From positions 5,456,001 through 5,520,000 of the forward strand of contig NC_064010.1 in NCBI RefSeq assembly GCF_932276165.1: DNA of 64,000 nt, in the 5' to 3' direction. Positions 54,501 through 64,000 of the stretch are shown one piece after another. The notes under the pieces are model-generated. The model did no database searches, was not told where the DNA came from, and was given only the letters and a program-made list of their open reading frames with translations. Source of the stretch: Plutella xylostella (Eukaryota; Arthropoda; Insecta; Lepidoptera; Plutellidae). The stretch's first letter is position 1; the number at the start of each line of letters is the position of its first letter. The position numbers and the translations under genes are program-made.

Positions 54501-55008
54501 GCGTCCGTAGTCGAGCGGGCCTCAGTGATCGTAACTGATCGCTGAGGTTAAGATAAAGATAAAGATAAAGAAACATTTATTCGACACATAGACAGCAACA
54601 ACAACAAAAAGAAAAAATACAGACTTAAAGAAAAGAAATACATACACAAGATAACAACATTACATGGAGGTTAAGCAACAACTGACACGGTCAGCCATTG
54701 GATGGGTGACCAATTTCAAGTGGTGCTTTTCTGGACGCTTCCATGCTTCGGACGGCACATTAAGCCGTGGGTCCCGGTTGCTGCTTCGGTAGCAGTCGTT
54801 AAGCCTAGTTAGAGGCCTTCGGGCGGCTTGAAAACATCTGACAGTCGGGTTGCCCACTTACCCGACAACTCTCTCAGCACAAGCTTGCTTGTGTTGGGGT
54901 CCACCAACCCGCACTAGGCCAGCGTGGTGGACTAGGCCTAAACCCTTCCTTCATTGGAAGGAGACCCGTGCCCCAGCAGTGGGGACGTAATGGGTCGTGA
55001 TGACGTAT
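54501..55008 (+). mobile_element. 5S-rRNA-derived SINE (SINE3 type) with nested insertion
   Basis: Without the nested 54,553-54,675 segment the head reads GATCGCTGAGGTTAAGCAAC and ends TTGGATGGGTGACC. It shares the 5S rRNA internal promoter words GTTAAGCAAC (A box) and GGATGGGTGACC (C box), at 5S-like spacing. The body follows: TCGTTAAGCCTAGTTAGAGG, CAGTCGGGTTGCCCACTTAC, CCCCAGCAGTGGGGACGTA. Shorter copies without the head are at 9,517, 23,877, 40,046 and 51,640. Confidence 0.8.
54553..54666 (-). mobile_element. Retroposed tail nested in the 5S-type SINE head
   Basis: On the minus strand it ends GTCGAATAAATG then (TTTATC)n. GAGGTTAAG occurs at 54,544-54,552 and 54,667-54,675, a 9-bp target duplication inside the 5S-like A box, so the insertion breaks the internal promoter. 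Confidence 0.85.
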
Positions 55009-55345
55009 TTGTACTTATATGTGTCTGTGATTGCGTAACTCTGAAACGGCTGGACTAATTTTGATTAGTTTTTTGTATCATTTCATAATAGTTTTTTGTA
55101 AACATTTTTTTTTAATTTTTTTTCTTCACCACCTACTGACACTGAGTCAAAATCCCGTGTTACTAATGTTGAACTTACAAGTAGATTCAAAACAATTTAC
55201 GCTACTTACCTACCACATTAAATACATAATTTAACATTTTACCGCACCGGATATGAAATGTTTATCACAGTCATATGTAGGAATGACAAAGTGATTATGT
55301 ACTTAATGGTAGTTTTCCTTACGTCCTTCTGAGACACACTCGTAA

Positions 55346-55797
55346 TAGAATAAAATGTATATTTATTGCTCATAACAACAAAAGTTGTTCAGAATGAACC
55401 CCGAGTCAACCGTTTTTTGGCTTACAATGTTCTTTTTAACACCCTGTAGTTTCCTAGTATGTACAACTGTATTCTAACTAATATTATAAATGCGAAAGTA
55501 ACTGTGTCTGTCTGTTACTCTTTCACACCAAAACTACAGAACGGATTTGAATGAAATTTTGTATACATATGGTCTAGACCCTGGGAAAGAACATAGGCTA
55601 CTTTTTATCCCGGAATTCCCACGGGAAAACTTTTTAAGGCGAAGCGAAGCGCGCGGGAACAGCTAGTAGAATATAATTTATGTCTGTATTGGTCACTAAA
55701 ACAACAAAAGTTGTTCAGAATGACCCACGAGTCAACCGTTTTTGGCTTACAATGCCCTTTTTAACACCCTGTAGTTTCCTAGTGTGTACAACTGTAT
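55346..55797 (+). repeat. Two 127-131 bp direct repeats with a Helitron-like element exactly between
   Basis: 55,346-55,472 and 55,667-55,797 are near-identical direct repeats. Both begin TAGAAT and end with TACAACTGTAT, and both contain AACAACAAAAGTTGTTCAGA. The Helitron-like copy 55,473-55,666 fills precisely the gap. Each repeat contains an end of the CAGGGTGTTGC group (TTTTTAACACCCTGTA). Confidence 0.85.
55473..55666 (+). mobile_element. Helitron-like element with short (GTCT) run
   Basis: It starts TCTAACTAATATTATAAATG and ends GCGCGCGGGAACAGCTAG, with only two GTCT units. The 5' flank is T here instead of A; the 3' flank is T. Confidence 0.8.
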
Positions 55798-58156
55798 ATA
55801 AGATCACACTCTATGTTCTATGACTCTTTATAAGTACTCTAGAGCAAGGCAGCAGTACGACTTCTTTACAGCATATCAGATCAGTTTACATCGTTGTTCG
55901 CGACTGCAGCGCCGCGACCGCCGCGCCGCCTGGTGGCGGTCGGCGGAAACTAGAAACAAAAGAACGGAAAGAATCCTCTGAAAGAGGCCTGTAGAATTTT
56001 CACATTCGATCTGAACTCGTCACGATACGCATTTTGTATAATTGCATAATATTCAATTTTCTATGTAAATAAACGTTATATCAGTTAAACCTATGGATTA
56101 TTAATCGCTTAACAATCGTGATACTAAAATTTAGACTCTTTATGTTAGACGTAAAGTGAAAATTAAAGTAAGTATGACCCATGCAAGCCTCTTGTGAACT
56201 GACAGTCAGTTAGTCCTATAAATTCAGGGGGGTTAACCCTTAATCAGGCTATGTGAATAAGGACCCCACATCATTTTGAACTTTAAGGTATGGAGTTAGA
56301 GACGCAATCATTGAAAAAAACAAGTAGGATGGGTTAAGGGTTAAAGGGAAATGGATGGGGGCCCATCCAACCAGACTGCTTAACAGGCGTTAAGCAGTCG
56401 TTTCTGTACTTAGATGTTCACACGTACAATATACTAAACCTACTCGTTTTTTTTTATATTGTAGCAGGTCATAACTAAAACTGTTTATGTACGCCAGTAC
56501 AGTGTCAATAAGATTGAATTATTGGTAAAAAAGTGAGCAGTCATCATTTAGAAGTATTGGTTCACAAATTGAAAATCATGATGATAAGATATGAATCGCT
56601 CGCTTAGGCGACTTAGCGTGGGATGCCCTCAGACAGGCACCCGGTAGTGGTTGAATATTCTTAGTGACAAACTTATAGTGCTAGACGAGGATTTTTCACC
56701 GATTCATATTTGTGAAATTAGTGTCAGCCGCTGACCCTGGGCACACCCTGGTGCGCCGGCGCGGCGGGCGTAAGGTACAGGACATACTTTGAATGTCTAC
56801 CTACTTAAATAAGGGATCAAAAAAATAAAGCAATATTTTCTTCCAAGTCAGTTGTCTAAGCACAGTGAAGTGCACTGTGAAGATAAGAATAAATATTTTC
56901 AAACTGTAACTGAACGTAAACGCCACTTGGGGAGGCTTCAGCACCCCTGATGATGATGATGAAACGTCATCAGATACCGGATTATCAACCGACTGGAATT
57001 TTCCAACAAATACCTACATTTATATTTATGTAAAACCCATTATTTTGCTATCAATAGTAATTATGATCCGATATTAATATCCTGCCCGCATCCAATGTTT
57101 AATTTGAGTTTATAAATAGGCGAAATAGGTTCTACTTTTTGTGCTTATTTATAATTTATTCAGTAACATCTTAGATTAACGTTAAGAGAAGATTAAGATG
57201 GTGTCTCACATTTAAAAAAAATCACGTGACCGAGCAAAAGTCGTAGAACATAATTTGTTCAGATTGACCTCCAGAGCCAACCTGTATAAATGATATTTTA
57301 ATAATTTAAATAATAACTACTTTTAGTAAAAATCACATTTAGCATATAGCTTTATAATTATAATGTAAGAATTACTGTGTTCAGTTGTAAATTAACCGTA
57401 GGTGGGCAGTTTTTCTTTTTAACCTACATAATGAATAAAAAATTATCCCAAATAAAAAAAAATCATTCATGAATATCCCCAGATTGGAGTGTTTGGTAAG
57501 AATGTGACAGATTTGTCGTGTGACAGAGGGGTAAAATATGTTGCAAAGTCGATTTAAACAGTAAAATAAAGTGTATTATTCACATGTTGATTGCAAAAAT
57601 AATATTTAAATTGTATTTTATTTTAACAATTACCTACGTGACGAAGTTGTTGCCGAATAAACACACGCTTCGCCTGTCACACTTTGCGGATGGCCGATAC
57701 GCGGTGTCTGGATCTCAAAGGGGAAATCGTACTAAGGCATAAAGGAGGCCTAAAACTCTAATCAATGGCAATAAGGACGAGTGGCTCAATTTTTTTTAAA
57801 AATGGCAATCTTCGTGACAGAATTTTCATTTTTTTTTTAATATTTCAGAAAAATTAAAAAAATATGTATTTTGTTTTACTAAATGGGTAATATCTTCTGG
57901 AGTTTGAATACATTTTTTATATTTTATGTCATTACAATTTTTTTTTGTAACTTTATGGAATATTCGCAGGATGAAGTGGCGGGAGACAGCCAAGATTCGT
58001 ATGAAATACCTACATCTCTGTCACGCGGATTTACCACTCTGTAACGTAATTTTAAATACAAAAATATAAATATATATTTTTGTAAACGTGCACAGCCGTT
58101 GTGTCTTTAGTACAATGCACGTTGAAATATAAATAAATATATAAATATTTATGTGG
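55798..58156. other. Intergenic with two hairpins and a LINE trace
   Basis: A GC-rich segment at about 55,905-55,955 can fold (GACCGCCGCGCC with TGGTGGCGGTC). A perfect 11-bp-stem hairpin GACTGCTTAAC-AGGC-GTTAAGCAGTC lies at 56,374-56,399. About 56,610-56,655 has GCGTGGGATGCCCTC and CCCGGTAGTGGTTGAAT, a LINE remnant. GC-rich sequence also occurs at 56,745-56,775. No gene recognised. Confidence 0.4.
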
Positions 58157-58225
58157 ACCGAGTGTTGTGGCGCTCCTTGGGAGAGCCTATGTCCAGCAGT
58201 GGATGATTATTGGCTGATGATAGGA
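58157..58225 (+). pseudogene. LINE ORF2 C-terminal remnant, very short
   Basis: GACCGAGTGTTGTGGCGCTC and CTATGTCCAGCAGTGGATGA encode the last residues (DRVLWRSLG, then frame-shifted VQQWMI) and the GATGATAGG end. Confidence 0.7.
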
Positions 58226-59364
58226 TAGATATAAATATTTGTAAAACTCATGATTTTTTTCTTCTCAACTGATTGAGAAACCGTTATGTAAGTTTAAAAG
58301 AAGAACTGTCCAGGTATGTTCGTCGCGGTATGAAGATTAATTTCTATTTTGATACCCCTTGGGTCTTTACAAATAAACATTGCTTCTATTACCAACAATC
58401 TTATATAGGCTGCCAAGCCTTTTCAGTATTAAGATACAATTTAACTGATATAAATTAGATATATTATGCCTATTAGGCATTGTAGTCCGCCCACGGCTGC
58501 CGCAGCTTAGTTTAGTCATAGACTAATGTAATAGTCTATGGTTTAGTCAAGTTATTATTCTGTGGTTTAGTTCAGTCTCTAATAAAAACGGATTTTCCTC
58601 ACTTCCGCCTCCTTTCTCAGAAAACGCTTGACTAAATACCCAATAGTAATGAATTTATGACATTTCCGCAACGAGCTATGACCACAAAACTACAGCCACA
58701 TACATAGATGCCACTAGATGCCCCAAGTGTAGGTACGTACTGAGCGTGTCAAAAGGTTGATCATATATGATCATACATTTATCCAGCCAGCTGCCATTGT
58801 CAGTGTCAAAAATAATACTTATTTCCTTTACAAATTTCAGCAAGCGCGGTTTTTATAGAAATATGTAACTGCATTTGTGCGGCATCTATTGTCATATATG
58901 TCTGTGCACAAAACTATAACAGCCACCCTTAGAAAACATTTTATTGCCATTGAATAATGATTCCTACGACGTATCTATGTGAGTCACAGTGTGTGACATT
59001 GAAAATACAACTTTATTGTGTAAGCATTAGCAGTTGAATGAGAATGTACGTTTTAAGTCGGAAAGCGGTCGAGATTTCTGCGCGTGAGATAATAATATAT
59101 AAGACGTCATAGTGACGTTCACGATTGATAGTGATGGGTTGACACAATGATATCGATAAAAATACTCAACTAGACCATTTTTAGTCGATGATATTGGAAC
59201 ACCTCTCTGATAGATGGTTAACTAAATGTTTAAAAACTTTATTCAGGCCACTCAACTTAAGCTTATATTGTATAGGTATAGGAATATTAATATTTTGGTT
59301 AGGTACTCAATTTAGACCATCTTCTATCGTAAGCACTACCAATCACTTTTTCAACATCACCAAA
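58226..59364. other. Intergenic, nothing firm
   Basis: A small inverted repeat (TAGTCATAGACTA with TAGTCTATGGTTTAG) occurs near 58,515-58,553. No gene or element boundary found. Confidence 0.35.
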
Positions 59365-59450
59365 GGTTAACTGGTAGAAAATGCTGCTAGCATTAAGTTC
59401 GCCTTTGTAACTTTTTATTTTGTTAAATAAAGAGTTTAATAATAATAATA
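59365..59450 (+). repeat. Retroposed 3' tail with (AAT)n end
   Basis: GGTTAACTGGTAGAAAATGC, the stem-loop GCTGCTAGC, then ATTAAGTTCGCC and AAATAAAG before AATAATAATAAT. Same type as the minus-strand copy at 6,800. Confidence 0.7.
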
Positions 59451-59565
59451 AGCTTAGAATTGCATTTGTGTGAGTGATTGCCAAAAGCCTCAAGCTGATT
59501 ACCGAAAGTCACGCTACACTATCGGTGTGTACCCACACAAATGCAATTCACACAGCTTAAGTTGC
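59451..59565. mobile_element. Small MITE with AATTGCATTTGTGTG arms
   Basis: AAGCTTAGAATTGCATTTGT on the left pairs, with a short offset, with ACAAATGCAATTCACACAGC on the right. Target duplication not clear. Confidence 0.6.
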
Positions 59566-59597
59566 GAGGACTGTACTTAACTTTATTTAGCCTAGTA

Positions 59598-59678
59598 CAG
59601 TAAGTTGCAGAGAAACCTGACCCCCCTCAGATACATTGTTACTATGAGAGGGGGGTCAGGTTTTTCTGCACCTGACCG
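59598..59678. mobile_element. 81-bp foldback MITE, TA-flanked
   Basis: CAGTAAGTTGCAGAGAAACC and TGACCCCCCTC pair with GAGGGGGGTCAGG and its neighbours over most of the length. TA flanks both sides. A related copy is at 63,208-63,291. Confidence 0.8.
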
Positions 59679-60231
59679 TACAAAGATTGAAGTCCCGGAA
59701 AGAAATAAAATCATTACCTAATAGTCAGCAAAAGTAAGTAGGTAATCAAATGACAATGTAAACACAACTTAAATTATCTTAATGTAACGAAGAAAACTTC
59801 CAAAGCAAATAAAAAAATATCGATAAAAATTATCCGCAGTGTCACATCACTACCATACCAACAATAAGTGCATGATAATTCAAATGCCGCTAAATCAGAA
59901 AACGGCGGTAAAACCCACAGTCTAGGCCGCTCAGATGTAAAAAAAAACATATAAACAGAATGGAAAATTTTGCACAATAGTAATTATTTAGTTCGCAAAA
60001 ATCTTTTTAATATGTTGTGCTTGTATGCATTTGTTTTGCTTGCTCAGATATGAGTAAGCATGAACAGATAATGTTAGTAATTATTTGCTGCTGCTACAAA
60101 AAAGCTAAATACTTACCATTAACATACCAAAGCCTAAGTATAGGAACCTAATAAAGCCTTAGCACAAGTTGTAGTTTACAATAAAAAAGTAGTTTCAGGA
60201 AGATATGGTAGAAAATTTAAACCTCAATCAT

Positions 60232-60565
60232 TTTAATGATTAAGAAAATTTGAAAGAAAATTTATTTATTTCTTACACACACAGAAACAACACATACATT
60301 TAGAAGAAAAGGTTAAAAAGTAAACAAAAAAAAAAAATAGTTATTAAAAGCATGTATGTTGCTTCTCGGTGCTGAAATGGGTTCTAGTTCAGCTTGATGC
60401 TATGGCAGGTATGCTAAACCACACCATAGCGCTGGTTTTCAACTAGAACCCTTGGGTGAAGTCACGGACTGACTTGACTGACTGACTCAAAAAAACATAA
60501 CATAAAAAAAATGACAAACAGAATAAAAAAATTAGATTAGATATATTTTTTTATTTTCATTCGAA
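60232..60565 (-). repeat. Retroposed element private to copy B
   Basis: On the minus strand: ACTAGAACCCATTTCAGCAC, ATGTATGTGTTGTTTCTGTG, then AAATAAATAAATTTTC. The tail matches 3,831-3,905. Copy A lacks it between the positions matching 60,230 and 60,570. Exact edges are uncertain. Confidence 0.5.
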
Positions 60566-60702
60566 TATGCATGTACACAGTCACCCCTTAGTATTCCACT
60601 TATGCAACCACCCTGTACATCGGTGGATTACGACTTTTTAACTGTCCATAGAGTTTAGTAAAACCACAAAATAATAGTAGGTACCTACCCCGGTAAAACT
60701 AA

Positions 60703-60852
60703 GTGCCTATTTCTCCATAGTCGGTTAGAGCATAACCAGGTATTAGTGGTTGACTTTTGACACATCTTGTAAGAATTTTATATTGAGATGACGTATAATT
60801 TTAATTTATAACCAATCCCTGGTCGGTTAACCGACTATGGAGAAATTGGCAC
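60703..60852. mobile_element. PIF/Harbinger-like MITE (GTGCCAATTTCTCC family), private to copy B
   Basis: Inverted ends GTGCCTATTTCTCCATAGTC and GGAGAAATTGGCAC. It is preceded by TAA and followed by TTA. Copy A at about 24,195 (AAAACTAAAGTTCC) lacks it. Confidence 0.8.
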
Positions 60853-61415
60853 TTAAGTCCCTTTAACGATCTGCAAACAACTTTTTACAAACTACACTAG
60901 ATGTCGCTACGAGTCTGTTTAGCGATTGATAGAAAAATGTTGTAAGTTTAACAGAACAGACGACCGGATGGTGCAGTAGTTAGGAATACATATACAGGGT
61001 GTTTAAAAATGACTTATGGGCTCATTCTGTACACCTTTTGTTCTACGACTTTTAGACATGAATATAGATTTTCATAAAAAATGTTTCATTATAATGACGA
61101 CGATGATGATGACGGATATATGACACGTGTAAAACGTTGTTATGTTAGGAGTATGTTAATATGAACACTAAATCAATGCTGCCTAAAATAGAATGGGCTC
61201 GGGACATAAATATTTTGTCATAATTTATTAAGTGGTCCTCGTATATTTTAATTGCTTTATAATACCTACTAATGTAACCTACATGTTATAAAGATACACC
61301 GCTTTTTTAGAAATAAATATGTTATATTATTATAATAGATAATAATGTTTTTTTTTGTTTAAACAAACGTTCAATAAAGTAATTCTGTTCTAAAATTTTC
61401 CATTCTGAAGGTAAA
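60853..61415. other. Duplicated intergenic DNA without features
   Basis: Aligns to about 24,230-25,155 minus copy-A insertions. A CAGGGTGTTTAAAAATGA MITE end lies at about 60,994. Confidence 0.45.
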
Positions 61416-61928
61416 TGATGATGGGCACCAATGTATGGAAGCTGGGACCATCTCCAATAGAAATGAGTGATACGTCGTTGAAAAGGTATTTTTTTGCAGA
61501 ATATGAATAACGAAAGCGCCAGTCCTGATCTACTGTCCAATTAGAATAATTGTACCTTGAAAGTTTTTATATTTTATTTCTGTAATTTTAATGTTTTTGT
61601 TATTTTTTCCCTTTCATTATTAATTTTTATAACAAAATGATCATCATTAATTATAATATTTTATTAGTTTATTATCTCAGTCAATAAAACCAGTTGAAAG
61701 TAATTTCTCCTATTTTAATAATACGTGTTTACGTGTATTACGCCCTAACTGTCATCAGGAGAGAGAGTGCAATGCAATAGAAAAATACTTACTTCTGACG
61801 AATATATTTCAAAATGGACAATTTATACGGATTTGTCGTCATAATATTTTTTTGCTCACTTGAAAAGAGCTATCCAACGATGTATGTCTCATCATTATTG
61901 GACATAGGTCCCAAAACGCCCATTGTCA
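61416..61928. mobile_element. 513-bp insertion private to copy B, class unknown
   Basis: Copy A runs from GAAGGTAAA straight to CTTATATAAAAATT (about 25,152). In B the gap holds 513 bp whose ends, TGATGATGGGC and the complement of GCCCATTGTCA, match at 9 of 11 positions. A minus-strand frame of 72 codons overlaps its left part and is unrecognised. Confidence 0.6.
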
Positions 61929-61949
61929 TTTATATAAAAATTAATTAAT

Positions 61950-62340
61950 TAAAGTCACGAGCAATGAAAAAGTTTCAGTGACAATAGCACCGAATAACTC
62001 CTAAACGGAAAAGCCTAGTTACACTAAGTGCCAATTTCTCCATAGTCGCTTAGATCGTAACCAGGGAAAGGTTGATCAATTATACGTCATCTCCATTTAT
62101 TAAATTCTTGGCAGATGTGTCAAAAGTCAACCACTAATACCTGGTTATGCTCTAACCGACTATGGCGAAATTGAAGCTAAGACAAGCTAGATTTAACAGC
62201 GCATTAGAATATGACCAACTAAAAACGTTAATATTTCTATATAAATAGGTACGGTCTATTTCTTTCTCATATTAAATGATTTTTTTAAAATAATTTGCTG
62301 TCGTCATTTTGGCCGTGGTACTTTTTCATTGCTCGCAAGG
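61950..62340. mobile_element. CACTCACGGGCAATGAAA-family MITE with nested Harbinger-like MITE (copy B)
   Basis: Same nesting as 25,180-25,563. The inner MITE is 62,028-62,177 with TAA on both sides. Confidence 0.75.
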
Positions 62341-63207
62341 GCAATATTTATATAATATAAAAGGTACTTACGGTTAAACGAAATCATTTTTCTTTCTTCT
62401 TCGCCTTTTCACAACCACTATTTGTAAAATGCTATTTCACGAATTTTATTTAACGAAATTAGTTAATCTCTTTCAAAGTATTTGAAAAAAACACTAAATA
62501 GGTATTTAGGTATATCACTAGGGTATTTATTTAGCTATTTATATATTCTCTTGAGCGGTACTGGTTTTGGAATATTTTTCGTTGTATTTAGACACTTTTC
62601 TCGCTAGAGTTTATAATTGTTATAAATGTTATATCTAATATTATAGATATGGCCGGTGCACTTCTGGCGAACCTGAAACAAGGAGAGAAATAATATTAGA
62701 CACAGGCAGACAGACGGACAGGTAAAAGAGGTAGATATTGCTTTATGCAATAAGGCCGCCTTTATGTAGGGTCAGGGAGGGTACAGTTTTTAGTACACTT
62801 GACCCTATTTGAACATAAATATTCTTCCACCCAAAGGTTGTCTTGATAAAATCTTTTTAAGTGATAAGGCTGCCTTTTTTGTACCTATGTGTTTGTATAT
62901 AAGCTTTGTAAATTATGTAATTAGTACAAGGTGTGAGTGTTTGGTTTTTTTTGTGAATCAGGCCGTTAGAATCATATCTGCTATTGTCTAAATATCTCGT
63001 ATTTTTTTATATTCCTCGTATAACGTTAGTGACTTTATGCTACTACTTGTGAGTCAACATAGTGTGTCTTGGCTTAGAATATAAATGGCAATATTATATT
63101 GAGGATTAACCACTTTTTAGGGATCCGTTTTAGAAATTCTTAGTCTATGGACGAAAATTTGATCCGGGTTTTTGTATTGTGAAGTTTTCTTCGGCTAAAT
63201 ATAGGTA
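62341..63207. other. Duplicated intergenic DNA with tandem retroposon tails
   Basis: Aligns to about 25,564-26,400. The two tail units at 62,720-62,945 (CAATAAGGCCGCC and GTGATAAGGCTGCC) correspond to 25,930-26,160. Confidence 0.5.
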
Positions 63208-63291
63208 CGGTCATGTGCAAAGACACCTGACCCCCCTCTCATAGTAACAATGCCTCTGAGGGGGGTCAGTTTTCTCTGCCCCTTACTGCAC
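63208..63291. mobile_element. Foldback MITE private to copy B
   Basis: ACACCTGACCCCCCTC pairs with GAGGGGGGTCAGTTT, the same family as 59,598-59,678. Copy A (about 26,395) lacks it. Its edges are less clean than those of the 59.6-kb copy. Confidence 0.7.
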
Positions 63292-63784
63292 CTATGATAT
63301 TATTTAAACATGTTTTAAACTACACCAAATGGGATTTTATAACGTTTGACCTGTGTATGTAGGTGTATGTCTGGTTTTGTCCACGTAATCCACTATAAGT
63401 ACGTAATTATATGTTTTTTTCATTCACTAAAATCATTTAATATTTTACCACATAATAAATATATTAAAACGATGGATTAGCTTTACATACCATTATAACA
63501 CATTAAAACTATTGTATTACTCACACCTACATTCTTCACGTGAAGTTAAAAGAGTAATTTTTAAGTAAAAATATCTACGGAACCACATGCTAAAATTAAT
63601 ACATATTTATAAAATTCACGTGATGATGATGTTTTAACATAAAGACACGAGACAATACCTACCTGTTAGTTTAAGGTCCCTAATGCTAATAAAATAGAAT
63701 ACATTAACACGAATGTAACCACTAAGAAACCACATGGGTGTTATACTTTTTGCAAATTTTAGATGCGTGTGTCAACTGTATTCA

Positions 63785-63939
63785 GGGTGTTGTAAAAAGG
63801 GTATACTAAGCCGAAACCAGCATGTGCAGCATGTTATATCTAAGCCCGAATCTGAAATGTGAATTTCAAAATTCGTGAAAAAAAAAAACATTCTCCATAG
63901 TATGTATAGTATGTATAACCCTTTTTGCATCACCCTGTA
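63785..63939. mobile_element. CAGGGTGTTGC MITE, deleted form, copy B
   Basis: Counterpart of 27,075-27,237 with the same internal deletion, CAGGGTGTTGTAAAAAGGG at the left and TTTTTGCATCACCCTG at the right. Confidence 0.75.
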
Positions 63940-64000
63940 TAGTCTGCCAAGGCTAACATTGCATCAGAAGCAAGTGTCAAACTAATATATCAGCCACTGA

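Larger units (their letters stand above)
50490..59766. other. 9.3-kb block present only in copy B
   Basis: In copy A, AATAACAGAAAGA runs directly into ACTTAAATTATC (about 22,607). In copy B the two halves are separated by this block. It is itself a mosaic of SINEs, MITEs and plain DNA. I see no common terminal repeats or target duplication at its edges, so deletion from copy A is as likely as insertion into B. Confidence 0.85.
40875..64000 (+). repeat. Direct segmental duplication, copy B
   Basis: It matches 15,863-27,291 in order and orientation and continues to the window end. It is about twice as long as copy A because of private insertions: 41,357-41,905; 44,185-44,728; 46,029-46,243; 46,698-49,889; the block 50,490-59,766; about 60,232-60,565; 60,703-60,852; 61,416-61,928; and 63,208-63,291. 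The left junction is abrupt at GACCAAGTAATGAG. Confidence 0.95.

Noticed and set aside
54501..54730. 5S rRNA gene
   Set aside because: Only internal promoter-like segments are 5S-like, the flanking stem is not formed, and an insertion splits it; a SINE3-type element is the better call.

Overview
This is a gene-poor, repeat-saturated stretch of nuclear DNA from an insect, almost certainly a moth or butterfly. It is AT-rich. It carries many copies of repeat types typical of Lepidoptera: short elements with a (GTCT)n microsatellite, tRNA-derived SINEs, LINE 3' tails with a conserved stem-loop, and palindromic MITEs ending in CAGGGTGTTGCAAAA. I see no bacterial features, no CRISPR array and no true rRNA or tRNA gene. 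Nearly all short open frames are chance frames inside repeats.

Layout. 1-15,862 is a mosaic of SINEs, MITEs and Helitron-like copies. Its only plausible host coding piece is a candidate first exon on the minus strand (14,138-14,399) with a GTGAGT donor. 15,863-27,291 is copy A of a long direct duplication. 27,292-40,874 holds more MITEs and SINEs and one nearly complete non-LTR retrotransposon (34.7-38.0 kb) with an uninterrupted 980-codon endonuclease-reverse transcriptase frame. 40,875-64,000 is copy B of the duplication, expanded by later insertions and continuing beyond the window.

The duplication organises the window. Copy A and copy B run in the same order and orientation and are close to identical where they align. 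Each has insertions the other lacks, so each copy supplies the empty site for the other's insertions. This shows target-site choice directly: A|T with no duplication for the Helitron-like family, TAA/TTA for PIF/Harbinger-like MITEs, TA for a 3.2-kb inverted-repeat element, 8 bp for a hAT-like element, and 7-bp duplications for retroposed fragments. Copy B also holds a 9.3-kb block (50,490-59,766) absent from copy A. That block contains a piggyBac-like TTAA element, a Harbinger-like MITE with 38-39 bp inverted repeats, a 5S-rRNA-derived SINE with a nested insertion, and a SINE with a swapped tRNA head.

No set of genes forms a pathway here. The only protein-coding capacity I support strongly is the retrotransposon ORF. 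It could supply machinery to its own family, while the other elements are non-autonomous or decayed. Family assignments come from recalled motifs and from structures read in the sequence; no database search was possible.
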